From Cucumis sativus (taxonomy: Eukaryota; Streptophyta; Magnoliopsida; Cucurbitales; Cucurbitaceae): a stretch of 64,000 bases of DNA. Made by a program: the position numbers and the translations under genes. The notes beneath the pieces were generated by a model. The model was not told where the DNA came from and ran no database searches. It saw only the letters and a list, made by a program, of their open reading frames with translations. The number at the start of each line of letters is the position of its first letter. The first letter of the stretch is position 1. Below are positions 1 to 12,357 of this stretch, one piece after another. The stretch spans positions 4,774,001 through 4,838,000 of the forward strand of contig NC_026655.2 of the NCBI RefSeq assembly GCF_000004075.3, in the 5' to 3' direction.

Positions 1-148
1 TTTCTGTGTGCTATATTTGTAGTCGGTTTATGCAAATTTGGGTTCTGGATTACCTGGTGTAGCTTTGTAATCATGTTCAGTTGACTGTGTTTATATGGTA
101 TGTTTACATGGTTGGTTGATGCATATTAATATTAGCTTGAACGTGCAG

Positions 149-2258
149 GAGGAAAAGCCCAGAAGAAGGATACAGAATATGAGGTACTGGTACCATTTTT
201 ACAAATTGTGCTTTTAAAAGATTTGCTGCTTTATTAACCTCAGGATTTCTTATGTGCACTATTCCAACTTGGAGTGGACATGCTTCCCAAAGTTATTATA
301 TAACTGGACAAATTTCCATTACTTATAGCTCCAACAGCTAGAGGTATCTTAAAAGCAATCAACTTGAGCATGTTTGGTATACCAACTGCAAAGTGCTTTA
401 AAATGCACTTTTAAACATTTTAAGCACTTGAAAGTCATTCCAAAAACTTTTAGCTGCGGATGAAAATGTTTCATCACAAGTAATACTTTTTGCTTCCTAA
501 GTCTCAAAGTCTTACGTTTTTTTAAAAAAATAATATTTTGTTATTTATTTTTTCAATGAAATTTTATGTGTTAACACATGATATTTCTGAAATGGTCATC
601 GTTAGTTTTTGCTTGGTGACACTAACAAAAAACCTTAAATAGTTTTATGTTAATTATAAAAAGGCCCTTGGCATTCTTCAAACTTGAAAGAATTTCAACC
701 AGCAATTCCTTCTCATGTGTCTCATCTTACAAGTGAGACCTTTTAGAATTTAGTTTAAAAGGATGTTTGCTTCTGTGTTTTGGGTCTCATCCAAATTTAG
801 TTCATGACTTTCAAATGTTTTAATAGACCATAAATTAATTCTGATTGTTAGTTTCAGACTGATATTTATTCAATTCGGTTCCATAATAATGTGAATATGT
901 TTCCAATAGAGAGGAAAGACTAATTAAGGGGGTTTTTTCCCTTCGGAAGTAACAATAAACTAACTGTAGGCTAATTTAAGATTTATTGGACATTTCTAAC
1001 TGGTGAGATTAAAATAAAACGAGGACCAAAATATTGTGGTGAACTAGTATTATAACCTAAATTTTTATATGCTCTGAATTGCAAGTACATGTAGTTTGTT
1101 TCTATTTACTACTCTCAAGTCACGATTCAGTGCGGGATGAAATGGTTGACGGTAGATATCACTGTAGACTTTATTTATCTAAATCTTGTAGGTTGAAGAT
1201 GAGATCGAAGATTTGTCGAGCTCTCAAGAGGTGAGTGTTCAATGGCTATTTTATAACCTACATACTTCCATGATTTCTTAGGATATTGGACTGGAAGTTA
1301 GTGGGCCCTAGGTTTGTAGTCATTTTGGAGTCTGATGAAAATATTTGACTGAACTACTCCTTTGCTATTACATATAATCAATGTCTCATTTTCCTTTGAC
1401 TATTAATTTTTTGGCTTAGTTACCCTTTAAAAACTCTCTCTCCCTTGTGCCCTACACCATGGTTGTTAGAAAGTTGTCATTTACTGTAATTTTTTATTTC
1501 TATGTAATATTAAGAAAAAAACAGGCTTTCCATTTTTTTTAGAAACAACAGCTTTCATGGAGAAAGAACGAAAGTATACATGAGCATATGAAAAAGAAAT
1601 AACTCAGCCCACAAAAAAAGCAATACCCGCTCCAAGGAGTTCTTAACTTTGCAAGTTAACACCTATAAAATAGCTAAAACCGAAGTGTACGAGGAAACAT
1701 GGAAGCAAACAAGGGACCAAATTTCACTATGTTCCTTTTCCACCCTTCTAAAGATCCTACCATTCTGCTCTGCCCATAAAACCCACGAGATCCCACACAC
1801 CTCACCTAACCTCAAAAGTGATCTTTTTCCCCACGAGGCGAATTGAGGAGGAACGAGATAATGCAATCCTAATCCTCAACTCCTCAATGATTCTTATCAA
1901 ACTCTGTATGGAATATCATGATTCTTTATTAACTCCTCAATCATAGCACTAATGGTCCCTCTAGCAAACAAATGAACAACTAAACATAGTTCTTGATCGT
2001 CATCACCAATAAGCGTTCACATTGTCAAACTTTTCAAATGCAGGTGATTAAATTAAAGCGTTTGAATAATTCAGCAATTAAACTTTAAATGGGAGTCAAA
2101 AGATGAAATCAAAGTGAACTTATCATTTAGGGACCAGATGGATAGTTTAACTAGAACACATTCCTTTTAGCTTTCATAAATATTGATTATGATCTTCCAC
2201 ATTTTTGCTCACAAGTTCATTTGTCATCCAGGACACTGATGAAGATTGGACAAGTTGA
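149..2258 (+). CDS. 3' end of an unidentified gene with acidic C-terminus (partial)
   Basis: Three small exons join in one frame: 149-183, 1192-1230 and 2232-2258. The acceptors are AG at 147-148, 1190-1191 and 2230-2231, and the donors are GT at 184 and 1231. They encode GKAQKKDTEYE, then VEDEIEDLSSSQE, then DTDEDWTS and a TGA at 2256-2258. The tail is strongly acidic with serines that could be phosphorylated, as in many nuclear or chromatin proteins, but no domain is visible and I do not recognise the family. The gene begins left of the window. The alternative frames of the first exon either hit a stop or do not join the second exon, which supports the frame chosen. The 3' UTR probably lies in about 2259-2600. 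Confidence 0.6.
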
Positions 2259-2681
2259 GGTTGTTACCATTCTAACAATGGTAAGCCACACCAGCAGCTC
2301 GAATTGCATCATTGCAGGGATTATATTCAGAATTCAGAATGCTCGAATTGCTCTACCAGGTTCTTTGATGCCGCTGGCTAATTGAAATTAAAGAAATTTG
2401 ACCATAAGATGATATTGAAAAGTTTTTATCATAAAGTTAGGCAATGTAAAATTATGTTTTTTATATACTTGAGAGATCAACTGTTACACTTCCTAGAAAC
2501 CAGACCAAGTTTAAGGTTAAAAATATTCACAAGATTTTATGCAGATTGTTGTGCCTTTGGATAATATGATCCAATTTGTTACCATTGTTTCTAGGCTATT
2601 CTGGTATAGATAATAGATGTAACCAAATCTAAAAGTAGCTTGGTTGTTTGACATAAGAGATTATAGGCTCAAAATCCCATG

Positions 2682-2837
2682 CTACTTGTTAAACTCAGAA
2701 ACACAAGTTGTGAATGTGAGCCCATCCTACTTGTTAAACTCAGGAACACAAGTTATGAATGTGAGCCCATGCTACTTGATAAACTCAGGAACACAAGTTG
2801 TGAATGTGAGCCCATGCTACTTGTTAAACTCAGGAAC
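2682..2837 (+). repeat. 45-bp minisatellite, about 3.5 copies
   Basis: Units beginning CTACTTG start at 2682, 2727, 2772 and 2817, exactly 45 bp apart, with one or a few mismatches between copies; the last is truncated. Because 45 is a multiple of three, the plus-strand frame stays open through 2850 and would read a 15-residue repeat (YLLNSGTQVVNVSPC and variants). No ATG begins that frame, so I call it a minisatellite, not a gene. Confidence 0.9.
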
Positions 2838-2839
2838 AA

Positions 2840-5800
2840 AAAATAAATAGTTGGATTGGTAATAACTACAGGAAAGTAATTGGGAGAGTTACAAGAATAA
2901 CAAAGGGATAAATGTAGTGAGAAGTGACTTGATGCGAATAAGGATTTAATACACTTTTTTATTTATTGGTGAATCATCAATGAGTTTGTTGTTTTTACCC
3001 AACTCATAAATTACCTAAGTTGCCGAAAGCCCCTTTAGTGTTAAATGTTTATCCATTAATAATAAATACTAAAAAAAGTATAATTAATTAAATTTCATCA
3101 TTTGATAGTACCATTAAAAATAATTTTACAATGTATATTCAATAATTTTAAAATACATTTTTAAATATAGTAAAATAAGTTAAAATATTTAAAAAAACAT
3201 AGCAAAATTTTGGATTCTAGTTATCAGTAATAGACAATAGATCCAGATAAACTTCTATTATTATCTATTTAGTTGTCTAAACTTCTATTATTATCTATTT
3301 ATATCACTTTTAGAAGACTCATTATTGATAAAATTTAAAATTTTGTTATATTCTTTATTTTGTCAAATTTATCCGTTTATCAAAATCCAAAAATAGTTTG
3401 GAAATGTGTGACTTTATTTATTTATTTAGAGCAATAGCATGAGGGGCCAGAAGAAATAAAGGGGAGAAAGAAGCCAAAGGAAGGTACAATTATCAACTGC
3501 ATGATTGTAGATTTTTTCAAAAATAGAAAATTTTGATAATCTATTTATATTTTATATAATAAAATTATTTTAAAAATTACACTTTTTTTTTTTTCATGTT
3601 CCATGAAGTATAAATGTTTTATGAAATGTCCTATTTTTCTTTTTACAATTTACCTTAAATTTTCCTATTATTTTACATGAATTTCCTAGTAAGCTATTAT
3701 TTTACCCACAAAAAGTATGACACACACCTTTTCAACTCTATTTACAGTCAAGTATATATATATGAAGGAAAATTTTCTCCAAAAAAATATAAAATTATTC
3801 CACTCATGGATGAAAGGAATTGATAAGAAGCATCAAAGCATAAAATACAGCATATTTGATACCTACATAATATATTTGAACTTTTTTACCAATAAAATTG
3901 AGTATAATTGTATAAATAAATGCATATTTACATTTGTTTGGACATAAATAATTGATCTCAACAGAGATGGTTGATTTTCAACTAGAAATATTTAGAAAAA
4001 CTAAGGCGAATTTGAAAAATGTGTTGATATCTTAAAAAAAACAAAAAGTGTAGAACTTATTTTCTGACTATTTCGTTTTTAAAAATCGAAGTCTATTTTT
4101 TCATTTCTTACCATAATTGTTTGTATCATTGGCGAATTGTTTGTTAAATTTCAAAAACAAAATTTTACAAGCTATTTTTTCGAACAATTGACTAAAATAA
4201 CGGAAATTTTTTAAAATAGAATAATTGACAAACTATTTATGGTCCATAGCAAAATTTTAATCCAAACCCAAAATGAATAACTAAAATTTTAATCCAAGTC
4301 CAAATTATTCATTATTTTTTTTCATTTTCTTAGGTAAATTTCTCTGAAAATAATTTGTATATCTAATTTAAAGAAAAAACTAAATAATTACTAAATCATT
4401 TCCCACCTATATTATATGATTTGAATATTGTATTTGGATGTGTTTTTGACATAAAATCATAGAATCACCGTTGTTTATAAATGTGTGATTAAAGTCGAAT
4501 TAATATATTTCTTTTTCTCAAAAGAATAAGGTTTATCTATCGTTTATATTTCCTAACTAACAAAACAATTGAAATCAGAATTAATATTGCTTATAAAATA
4601 TCGTTTATATTCCAATATATTCTCAATTTCTCATCATGCAATGATAATAAATAGCATTGTACGTAAAGTTAAAAAAAAAATGGTTGAATTTATTTGGAAA
4701 ATAATGTCTCAACGTGAATCACGTGCTACATAAAATATCTAGCCATTTGTTTATATATATATATATAGACATTTGATAATTAAGACAATAGTTATGTTTT
4801 TTGTTTTTTTAAAAAAGTTAATTCTAGAACACTACTTTCTTTTGCTTTCAACATTCTTCATTAAATTTGGATTCTTACAGACAGTTTGAAATATCAAGTT
4901 AAAATTTAAAAATAATTAGCTAATTTTGAAGTTATTTTAGGTAAGAATTTAAGTAAGAATTCAACTTTCATTTTTAAGAAATTAGATACAAATCATTAGA
5001 TTAAATTATAATAAACAAAATAGTTATCAAATGGGGTGTAAATATTTTTTGAGTTTGTTTTTATTTTTTTTTATGCATGTGAAAGCCAACCATTATATAT
5101 ATATTTGCAAACTTTACTTTTGAATTTATATAAGTGTTAAAATTTAATTGTTATATTTATAATAGTCGTTGAAATTGAATCTCAAATTATGGAAAATGGA
5201 TCCTCCAACCTATACAACTATTATTATTTTTACATTTATATAAACTTGAGAGTTTATTTTAACACTTTTATAAAATATTTGAAGACTTAACTTTTTCTAT
5301 GGAAGGTGTGAATGTATAAATTTCAACGATGGTTTTTGCAAAATCTCCAAAATTACTATTAATAAAGCATCAAATGTTAGAAGAAGAAAATGCATGTAAA
5401 AATAGTTCAACTCGGTATATAGTATGTTTTGACAACCATAATAGAAAATATGTGGTTTGAATCCTCTATTTGTGCGGTATAAAAAAAGACATTTTCAAAA
5501 ATAGCAAAATATTGAAACTATTTATAAAATATAGCAAAATTCATCCAACTCTTTTAGTCAACCATTTAAGTTTTTTTGCTATATCTTGTTCATTTTTTTG
5601 TTATATTATATAACGGAGAAGGAAAGAAACTAGAAGACATTAAGGTTTGAGGGGTCGTTAAGGGCAAAGATTTTCTATGACTATAATAATCACGTATTGC
5701 TACAATAAATACTATTTAAAAGTCTTAAATTAGTTATGTTTGTTAAACACTATTTCAAAACTACCAATTTGCTACATTATTTACTATTTGCTACGGTTTT

Positions 5801-6985
5801 TACTATTTAACATTTATTATTTTTTTTATTCTTTGCTACAATGTTTATTATTTCCTTATCAGGTTAAAGTAGTCTACCACCAAATACATATAATCATAAA
5901 CCCAACTAAAATAATTTACACTAAAACACATAATAGTGGAACATCCTATTTAAGATCAAATAAATTTCATACCACATATGCCTCAATTTGTTAGGAGAAG
6001 AAGAATGAAATGGAGAAGATAATTAAATAAGGATGAAAAAAATGATGGGAGTTGAAGGGAGAAAATAGTTTTATTTTAAGAAATATTGATGTAAAAATGT
6101 GAGAATTTGAGAGAAAATGCGAAGGAAAATCAGAGAGGTAATGTGAGGCCAAGAAGATTTGTGAAGGATTTGTGTGAAGGATGACAATTGAAGAAGGGCC
6201 GAAATAATTTGTAAAGGATCCGAATCGGAGAAGAATAACCCAAACTATTTGTAAAAGATGAGAAACAAAGAAGAAGGGAGGGCAGTATAAAGAAGAAGGA
6301 TGACTCGCCCTCCTTCGTAGAAAAGAACTTTATGCATGCACAAACTCTTTTTCATGAATGACTGAAAAGAAGAAGACAAGTCTTGAAGACTCGTCCACGC
6401 ATGCCCCTGTCTCATTGCTCTCTGCAGTTGTGTTGTACATATCAATCGATCTGTATTTTTTTTTTAATTAAGTCGAGTCTTTAAAGCTCGACCTATATAT
6501 TTTTTTTATGAAAAATAAAAACTTAGGAAAGAAAAAAGTTATTGATAAATGCATATTCTTTTGATAAAGTGAAAAATTAAAACCTTATTTATTGGATTTG
6601 TCTTCCACCATTTTATTTGTCCTCACTCCAATTTCTAACCACATAAATTCAATGATTAAAATATTTCTATATGATTTTATATTAAGAAGGATGAGAAGGA
6701 GAAAATTTCGTCCTTTAAATTCTCCTTTCTCCCAACTTTTGTTGACACAAAATTAAATAAGTGAACGTCTTTTGAATTTCAGTTCTCTCTTGCCACTGTT
6801 GCAATGGCCGGTTGAGTTTCCTCTTTCTCATCTTCCATCGTTTCATCATTCTTTCATTTGTCATCTATCAACTGTGCTTATTATAAAAAAGGAAAAAACA
6901 AAACAACTCGTAGAGAAATGATTTTGGATGAAATGTTTATAAATTTGGAAACTTTTTTGTAGAGATCAAAAGTGGTGAAGGAGAA
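2840..6985. other. AT-rich intergenic region with repeat remnants
   Basis: No convincing coding exon was found on either strand. The stretch holds a foldback-repeat copy (about 3160-3370), a short duplication of AACTTCTATTATTATCTATT (about 3251-3301), short TA runs (about 4752-4768), four or so TTGCTAC-type repeats in AT-rich DNA near 5697-5845 that may be a decayed miniature transposon, and a purine-rich patch at 5990-6300. Two palindromic motifs, AGTCTTGAAGACT and GTCGAGTCTTTAAAGCTCGAC-like, lie near 6380 and 6472. The last few hundred bases before 6986 should include the aldo-keto reductase promoter, but I see no clear TATA box. Confidence 0.5.
3160..3370. repeat. Foldback element (ATAGCAAAATTT ... 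TCTATC family), copy 1
   Basis: It contains ATAGCAAAATTTT near the left edge and AAATTTTGTTATATT near the right edge as inverted arms. Between them are ATAGACAATAGAT-type and TATTGATA-type core sequences. Related copies occur about ten times in this window. Confidence 0.5.
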
Positions 6986-7184
6986 ATGAGAAGGAAATTG
7001 AGTTACGGAGGAAGCATTCCTTTGCTTGGACTCGGGACCTTCACTTATGACGAACGAGATTCGTTGGATGCTGTTGCAATGAAGGCCATCAAGGTATTAC
7101 ATCTTAAATTTATAACCCTTTCTTTTTACAAAAATAATAAATTTTAAATCAACCAAATTAAGACAAAATACACTTTAACTCATC

Positions 7185-7263
<79 letters not shown>

Positions 7264-10200
7264 AATTAAAAAAGATTAAGATCAAGTTGAAGGTTTGAAT
7301 TATCTCTCAATATTCTATTTATTTTCCTAATATATTAGTTAAGGTTATATTATTTTGGCACATTATTAAATAATAATGGTTTTGACTGTTTGAGAGAGCA
7401 TAAATATATAAATGTTCTTTTTGTTATGTGATGTTTACTCTGATTTGATTTTTTTTTTTCTGAAAAAGAATTAAAACTAAAGAATAAAAGAGGTAACATT
7501 TCAAAGTTTAGAAGTATTAATTGAAACGAAGTTTAGAGATATATCTCGATGACAAATAAGCATTTTCCATAAATTCAACTATCAAAAAACTAAAATCTTG
7601 TCCAAACTCTAGAATGATATTTGTGTATTAGGGGTATATAAGCTCGAATAGATGGGCCAAAGTAAAAACACGGATAGCATGAACCATATCCAGCTAGTTC
7701 TCTAGAAAGCGATGTCTATTATCTAGCTACTCTCTTCAATAAAAAACCATTTGTGCTAGCTTCGAAGCATGCATGTATGAACCAAACACCATACTAAGAT
7801 CATATCTCATTTATAAGTCATCGATCTGGCTCAGACGTGATTTCATGTCAACTAAAGTGTTTGGATTTTTTTTTTTTTTTTGTTGTTTATAGATTATTAG
7901 CTAAATATTAGATGGTTACTAATGAAGAAGAGTAAATACACAGATTGGATATAGGCATTTTGATACTGCAAGTCTCTATGGTTCAGAAGAAGCAATTGGA
8001 AAAGCTATAAAGAAAGCAATTGAAAATGAGACTGTGAAGAGAGAAGATATTTTTGTTACTACTAAACTATGGTGCAATGAGCACCATGATCCACTTTCAG
8101 CTCTTAATGCCTCTTTAAAGTAAGTAACTTTTCATTTTATTTTATTTATTGCCGCTTTTTTTAGACCTTAATTATAATTTATAATTTATTGGAAGGGTTG
8201 ATTAGTTTAAGTGATTTCACTTCTTTTTAATAAACATCTATTTCGCTTCTAGATGTTTTGATTTGTAATTATTTACTTTCCATTAATGGTTTAAAAAATA
8301 AATTAAAGTCAAATTTTGAAAAACAAAAAAAAGAGTAGTCTTTCAACATTAGTTTTTGTTTTTTCTTACAATTCAATGGAGTTTGATTTCTAAAATAAAA
8401 AAAAAAGTCAAATGATCAGGGAGAAGCAAGGGAGAGAAGGAAAAATTATAAAAAAAATAGAATACTTAACCAAATATTTATCCTTCTAGAAAAATAAGTA
8501 TAATAAATTTTGTCTTTAGTAATTTTTTAAAATAGTTTGGGAATGATTCTATTAAAAATAGAAATAGAATTAAATTATTGAAAGAAAAGAAACGGACAAT
8601 GAGGAACGTTCGTCTTCAAAAAACTAGAAAAATGTTTTATTCAAGGAAAAAATAACGATTTTTTATTTAGTTAATTAATGATTAATAGATTATAAAAATA
8701 CCCCAAAACCCTATGAATTTATTCCAAAAATACAATTTTAAAAAAATGTCATACCAACTTTAATTTTTTTTGTAAGAATTTTTTAAAAAAATAGAAAAAA
8801 GAATTGATGAACTATTTATACACCAAAATCAATAAAATTTATTATACTGTTTTTATAGTTTTTATTTATAATTGTATTCAATAAAAGATTTCACAATTTA
8901 AATCCTTTAGTTTTACGATAATTTGAAACCCAACCTAAATCTCTTCGTTAACAATTATTTATTAAAATTGAAGTAAATAATATACACCATATATAAATTT
9001 GATAATTGTTTAATAAAAAAACAAATAATGACTATTTACTCAAGAGTGGATAGTGCATTAGGGTATAAAGGTACCTATAATAGCTAATAATCTCAAGGAT
9101 AACAATCAAGTAGTAACCAAATAAGGTAGCTAATAATATATACAAACTTTTTTAAAAAAATTGTAAATGTAGCCAAGTCTTGTAAATTCAATATAATTTA
9201 TTAGTAGTAATAGACTAAAATATTTACAATATGATCTATTAATAATAAACGTCGACAGATTTAATTATATTTGTAATTTTTTAAAATATTGTTATATATG
9301 TTAGTATTTTAAATCTAATTGTTATATTTGTAATAATTGTTCTTATGTGTGGGGTAGACGTTTGGGATTGGACTACGTGGACAGTTACTTGATCCACTGG
9401 CCAGTGAAACTAAAGCCATGGGCTTCCTATATGGTGCCCAAAGAAGACGATTTTGATGAAATGGATCTTGAGACCACATGGAACCATATGGAAAAGTGTG
9501 TGGAATTAGGCTTAACTAAGACCATTGGTGTTAGCAATTTCTCTTCTAAAAAGCTCTTACATTTGCTGGATTTTGCTTCTTTACCTCCTGCCATTAATCA
9601 GGTACGTTTATTTGTTTACCTTTTAGTTTAACAATATCCATTTTCGTTCACTACATATGTATTAATTGAGCTATGTTTATGCATATTAGGATAGGCATAC
9701 AACTCATTGACATATTAGTCGTTGGTTATGAGATCTTAAGTATATGTAATGCTCTTTAACTTGTTCAATATGGTTTCTGTGTTTATATTGTAGTCACATG
9801 TAATTATTGAATGGTTAAGATATTGATATTTATGAATTAGACACTCTTTTCATTTGAAGGTCGCAATTGCAACCTTCTATAGACTTATTTACCTTGTTAA
9901 GTATCCTTGTTGTAACACTATTTTTGAATTATGAGAACAAATTTTTCTTCAACTTTTAAATTTAAATATGGCTAATAATCTTCGTATTGTTTAGAAGAGA
10001 AAACATTGGTAGATTCATTGTTACATTGGCACCCTCAATACTAAGTATTATGTTGTACAAATTACCATTCTAACTATGGATGATATACCTAGGATATGGT
10101 TTAGAAAATGCATGTATGGCATGTCCTACCTGATATTTACGATAAGAGTTGAGTAATTAATATATTACCAGGATAAAAAATAAATTAAATTGGAAGTAAT

Positions 10201-10910
10201 ATAAATATAAATAATATATTGCTTACTTTTGTAGGTAGAAATGCACGTAATGTGGAGGCAAAGGAAGCTGAGAGAGGTTTGCTCTTCAAGAAATGTGCAT
10301 TTGACTGCATACTCACCTCTTGGAAGTCCATGGAATCCATATGGCCTGAAGAATTTGCTCAAAGATCCAATTGTCAATTCCATTGCTTCCAAGCACGAAG
10401 CAACTCCCGCACAGGTAAAAAACGACTTTAAAATAGTTTAAATCATTTTAAATTAAAAGAAAAAATCGGTGATAGACATTGAAAAATTGATGGTAGACAT
10501 TGATGAACATGTATCAATATCTATTAATTATTAAGGGACAACAACGTTGAAAATTATGTTTAAAAATGAAATTAAATGTTGAATACATCTAAGTGGAAAT
10601 TAAGATGTATTTTGAAGTGATTTTAAATAGCATCAAAGTGGTTTTGGAATGCTAACCATGTTTGAATTTAATTTGATTGAAGGTTGCACTAAGCTGGATA
10701 TTATCAATGGGAGGAAGTGCAGTAGTGAAGAGTTTCAATGAAAGTAGATTAGAGGAAAACATGGCCTCTTTTGGTCTCAAATTGGATGAACAAGATTTGC
10801 AAGAAATTGACAAGTTGGAAGAAAAGAAGATGGCTACTGGTGAATTTCTAATCAATGCTACAACAGGCCAATACAAAAACATTCAAGAATTGTGGGATGG
10901 TGAAATTTGA
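6986..10910 (+). CDS. NADPH-dependent aldo-keto reductase, AKR4 type
   Basis: Five exons (6986-7093, 7944-8119, 9358-9601, 10235-10414, 10683-10910) join in phase to a 311-residue protein, the usual length for this TIM-barrel family. The complete catalytic tetrad is present: Asp43 and Tyr48 in HFDTASLYG, Lys77 in TTKLW and His108 in YLIHWP. The VSNFSSKKL and TAYSPLG cofactor-side motifs, and an ALSW...VVKSFNESRLEEN segment in the last exon, complete the family pattern. Such cytosolic enzymes reduce aldehydes or ketones with NADPH. The C-terminus ELWDGEI and overall style resemble the plant AKR4 group that includes methylecgonone reductase, chalcone-reductase-like and stress-related carbonyl reductases, so the substrate cannot be named. 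Where relatives usually have VEMHPMW, this protein has VEMHVMW. The ATG at 6986 opens the conserved N-terminal beta-hairpin (SYGGSIPLLGLGT). Confidence 0.92.
7190..7257. repeat. (TA)n microsatellite in intron 1 of the aldo-keto reductase
   Basis: About 68 bp of uninterrupted TA dinucleotide, the longest pure microsatellite in the window. It lies in intron 1 (7094-7943), well away from both splice sites, and should be highly polymorphic. Confidence 0.95.
9140..9345. repeat. Foldback element copy in intron 2 of the aldo-keto reductase
   Basis: It carries TTAGTAGTAATAGACTAAAATATTTACA and a right part with TTTTTTAAAATATTGTTATAT, matching the copy at 41335-41530. It ends about 15 bp before the exon 3 acceptor at 9356-9357, so the splice site may be built against the edge of the element. 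Confidence 0.45.
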
Positions 10911-12357
10911 TTTTGTATGTGGTTGGTGAATTAGCTAATAAAATTCAAAAATAAATTCATATGGGTTTAAGCAATTCATTATTCACTGCTCAATCTAGAG
11001 GTTTTAGGTTTGAACACAATATGATTTTTTTTTATGTCTTTCAAGTTCGAGCAACGAAACATTTGTGGTTGCCCTCAAGTCTTGGTTCTCTAATAAAAAT
11101 AAATCAACTTACCATCGTATCTTTGATTAAAGGAGAAAGTGATATTTTTTTAAAAAATATCTATAAGTGGTACAACCAGGTTGCAAGAATAAATTATTCA
11201 ATAAACTTGGGGCAATGTTTCACTATAGAATTGATGGGTAAACGTACTTCAAATTTACATTTAATAGTTATTAAGAGATGCAAATAATAGAATTCATACT
11301 AATGTGAGTATTAATAAATAATTTTTAATTTTTTTTTCATTATAATATTATTAGAAAGTTTATGGGATACAAAGAAATAAATAGAAATGGTAATTAAATG
11401 TGGTAATTAAATGTATGGAAGTAAAGGACAACAACTTTTTGTGCTAAATTTGGAAGGAATTTTTTTTTTTGAAAAATTGGAATGGATGATTATTTTAGCA
11501 ATAATAATTAAGAATATAACAATATTCGAAAAAAATTTAAATATAGCAAAACTATTACTGAGACTTGTATCGGATATATCAGTGATAGACAAATATTTAC
11601 AACATAGTCTATTAGTTATAGACTTATATAATTGATAGAATTTGACAAAATTTGCTATATTTGCAAATTTTTAAATTGTGCTATATACTTAATTAATTTG
11701 AATTTAATTACTAAATTTGCAACTATTCCAAATATTTTTAATTAAAAAACCGGGTCCAATATTTCATTAGTTTAAAACAATATTTATGTCACTTGTTTGA
11801 AAAACATCTCTTATCTCTTATCTTTTAAAAGCGGCAATATTTCAAAACTATACTTATACAAAAATCACATTGCGTAACGTTTTAAACAAAAAAAAAGAAA
11901 AGAAATAGACAGCTACACTATTTAAGATAACCGTCACATTATTATAAGTCCAAATTTCTTTAAAGTATTTCTATTCCAACAGTGGTTTTAAAACACAACA
12001 TCAATGAAAAGATAGAACTAAATTTCACACACAAAATTTGACCATTATTTTCACCATTCTATCTACCGTAAAATACATAATACAACTATACCACAAATTT
12101 CATCATTGTCGTGTAAAAATTGAACTTTCCCTCTCTCAATATCTACGAATCTTACACAATTTCCTTTTGCCATAGAACAGAATAAAAACCTGGCTCTCCT
12201 ATGCCCTCAAGGAAACCAAAATAGAAACCACTTCTACAACATAAAGAAACCAAAGGAAGAGGAGTGGCGTTGAGATAACTTATAGCCCATAAATGTATTT
12301 AACACTAGCACAAAACAAAGCTACAGATAAATTCAAAGAAGAATCAAAATTTCAGAT
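10911..12357. other. Intergenic region between convergent genes
   Basis: This lies between the stop codons of the aldo-keto reductase (plus) and the YSL gene (minus), so it contains both 3' UTRs. AATAAA-like signals occur near 10939 (plus). A foldback repeat copy lies at about 11500-11690. The open frame at 10961-11287 has no recognisable family and biased low-complexity composition, so I do not call it a gene. Confidence 0.5.
11500..11690. repeat. Foldback element copy
   Basis: It has AATATAGCAAAACTATT on the left, TATCAGTGATAGAC and AATTGATAGAATTT as core, and AAATTTGCTATATTTG on the right, as in the other family members. Confidence 0.6.

Noticed and set aside
7190..7257. TA repeat as a possible origin or regulatory element
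   Set aside because: It is a plain microsatellite within an intron.
10961..11287. 108-codon plus-strand frame downstream of the aldo-keto reductase
   Set aside because: It lies in the probable 3' UTR, has no family resemblance and has low-complexity composition.
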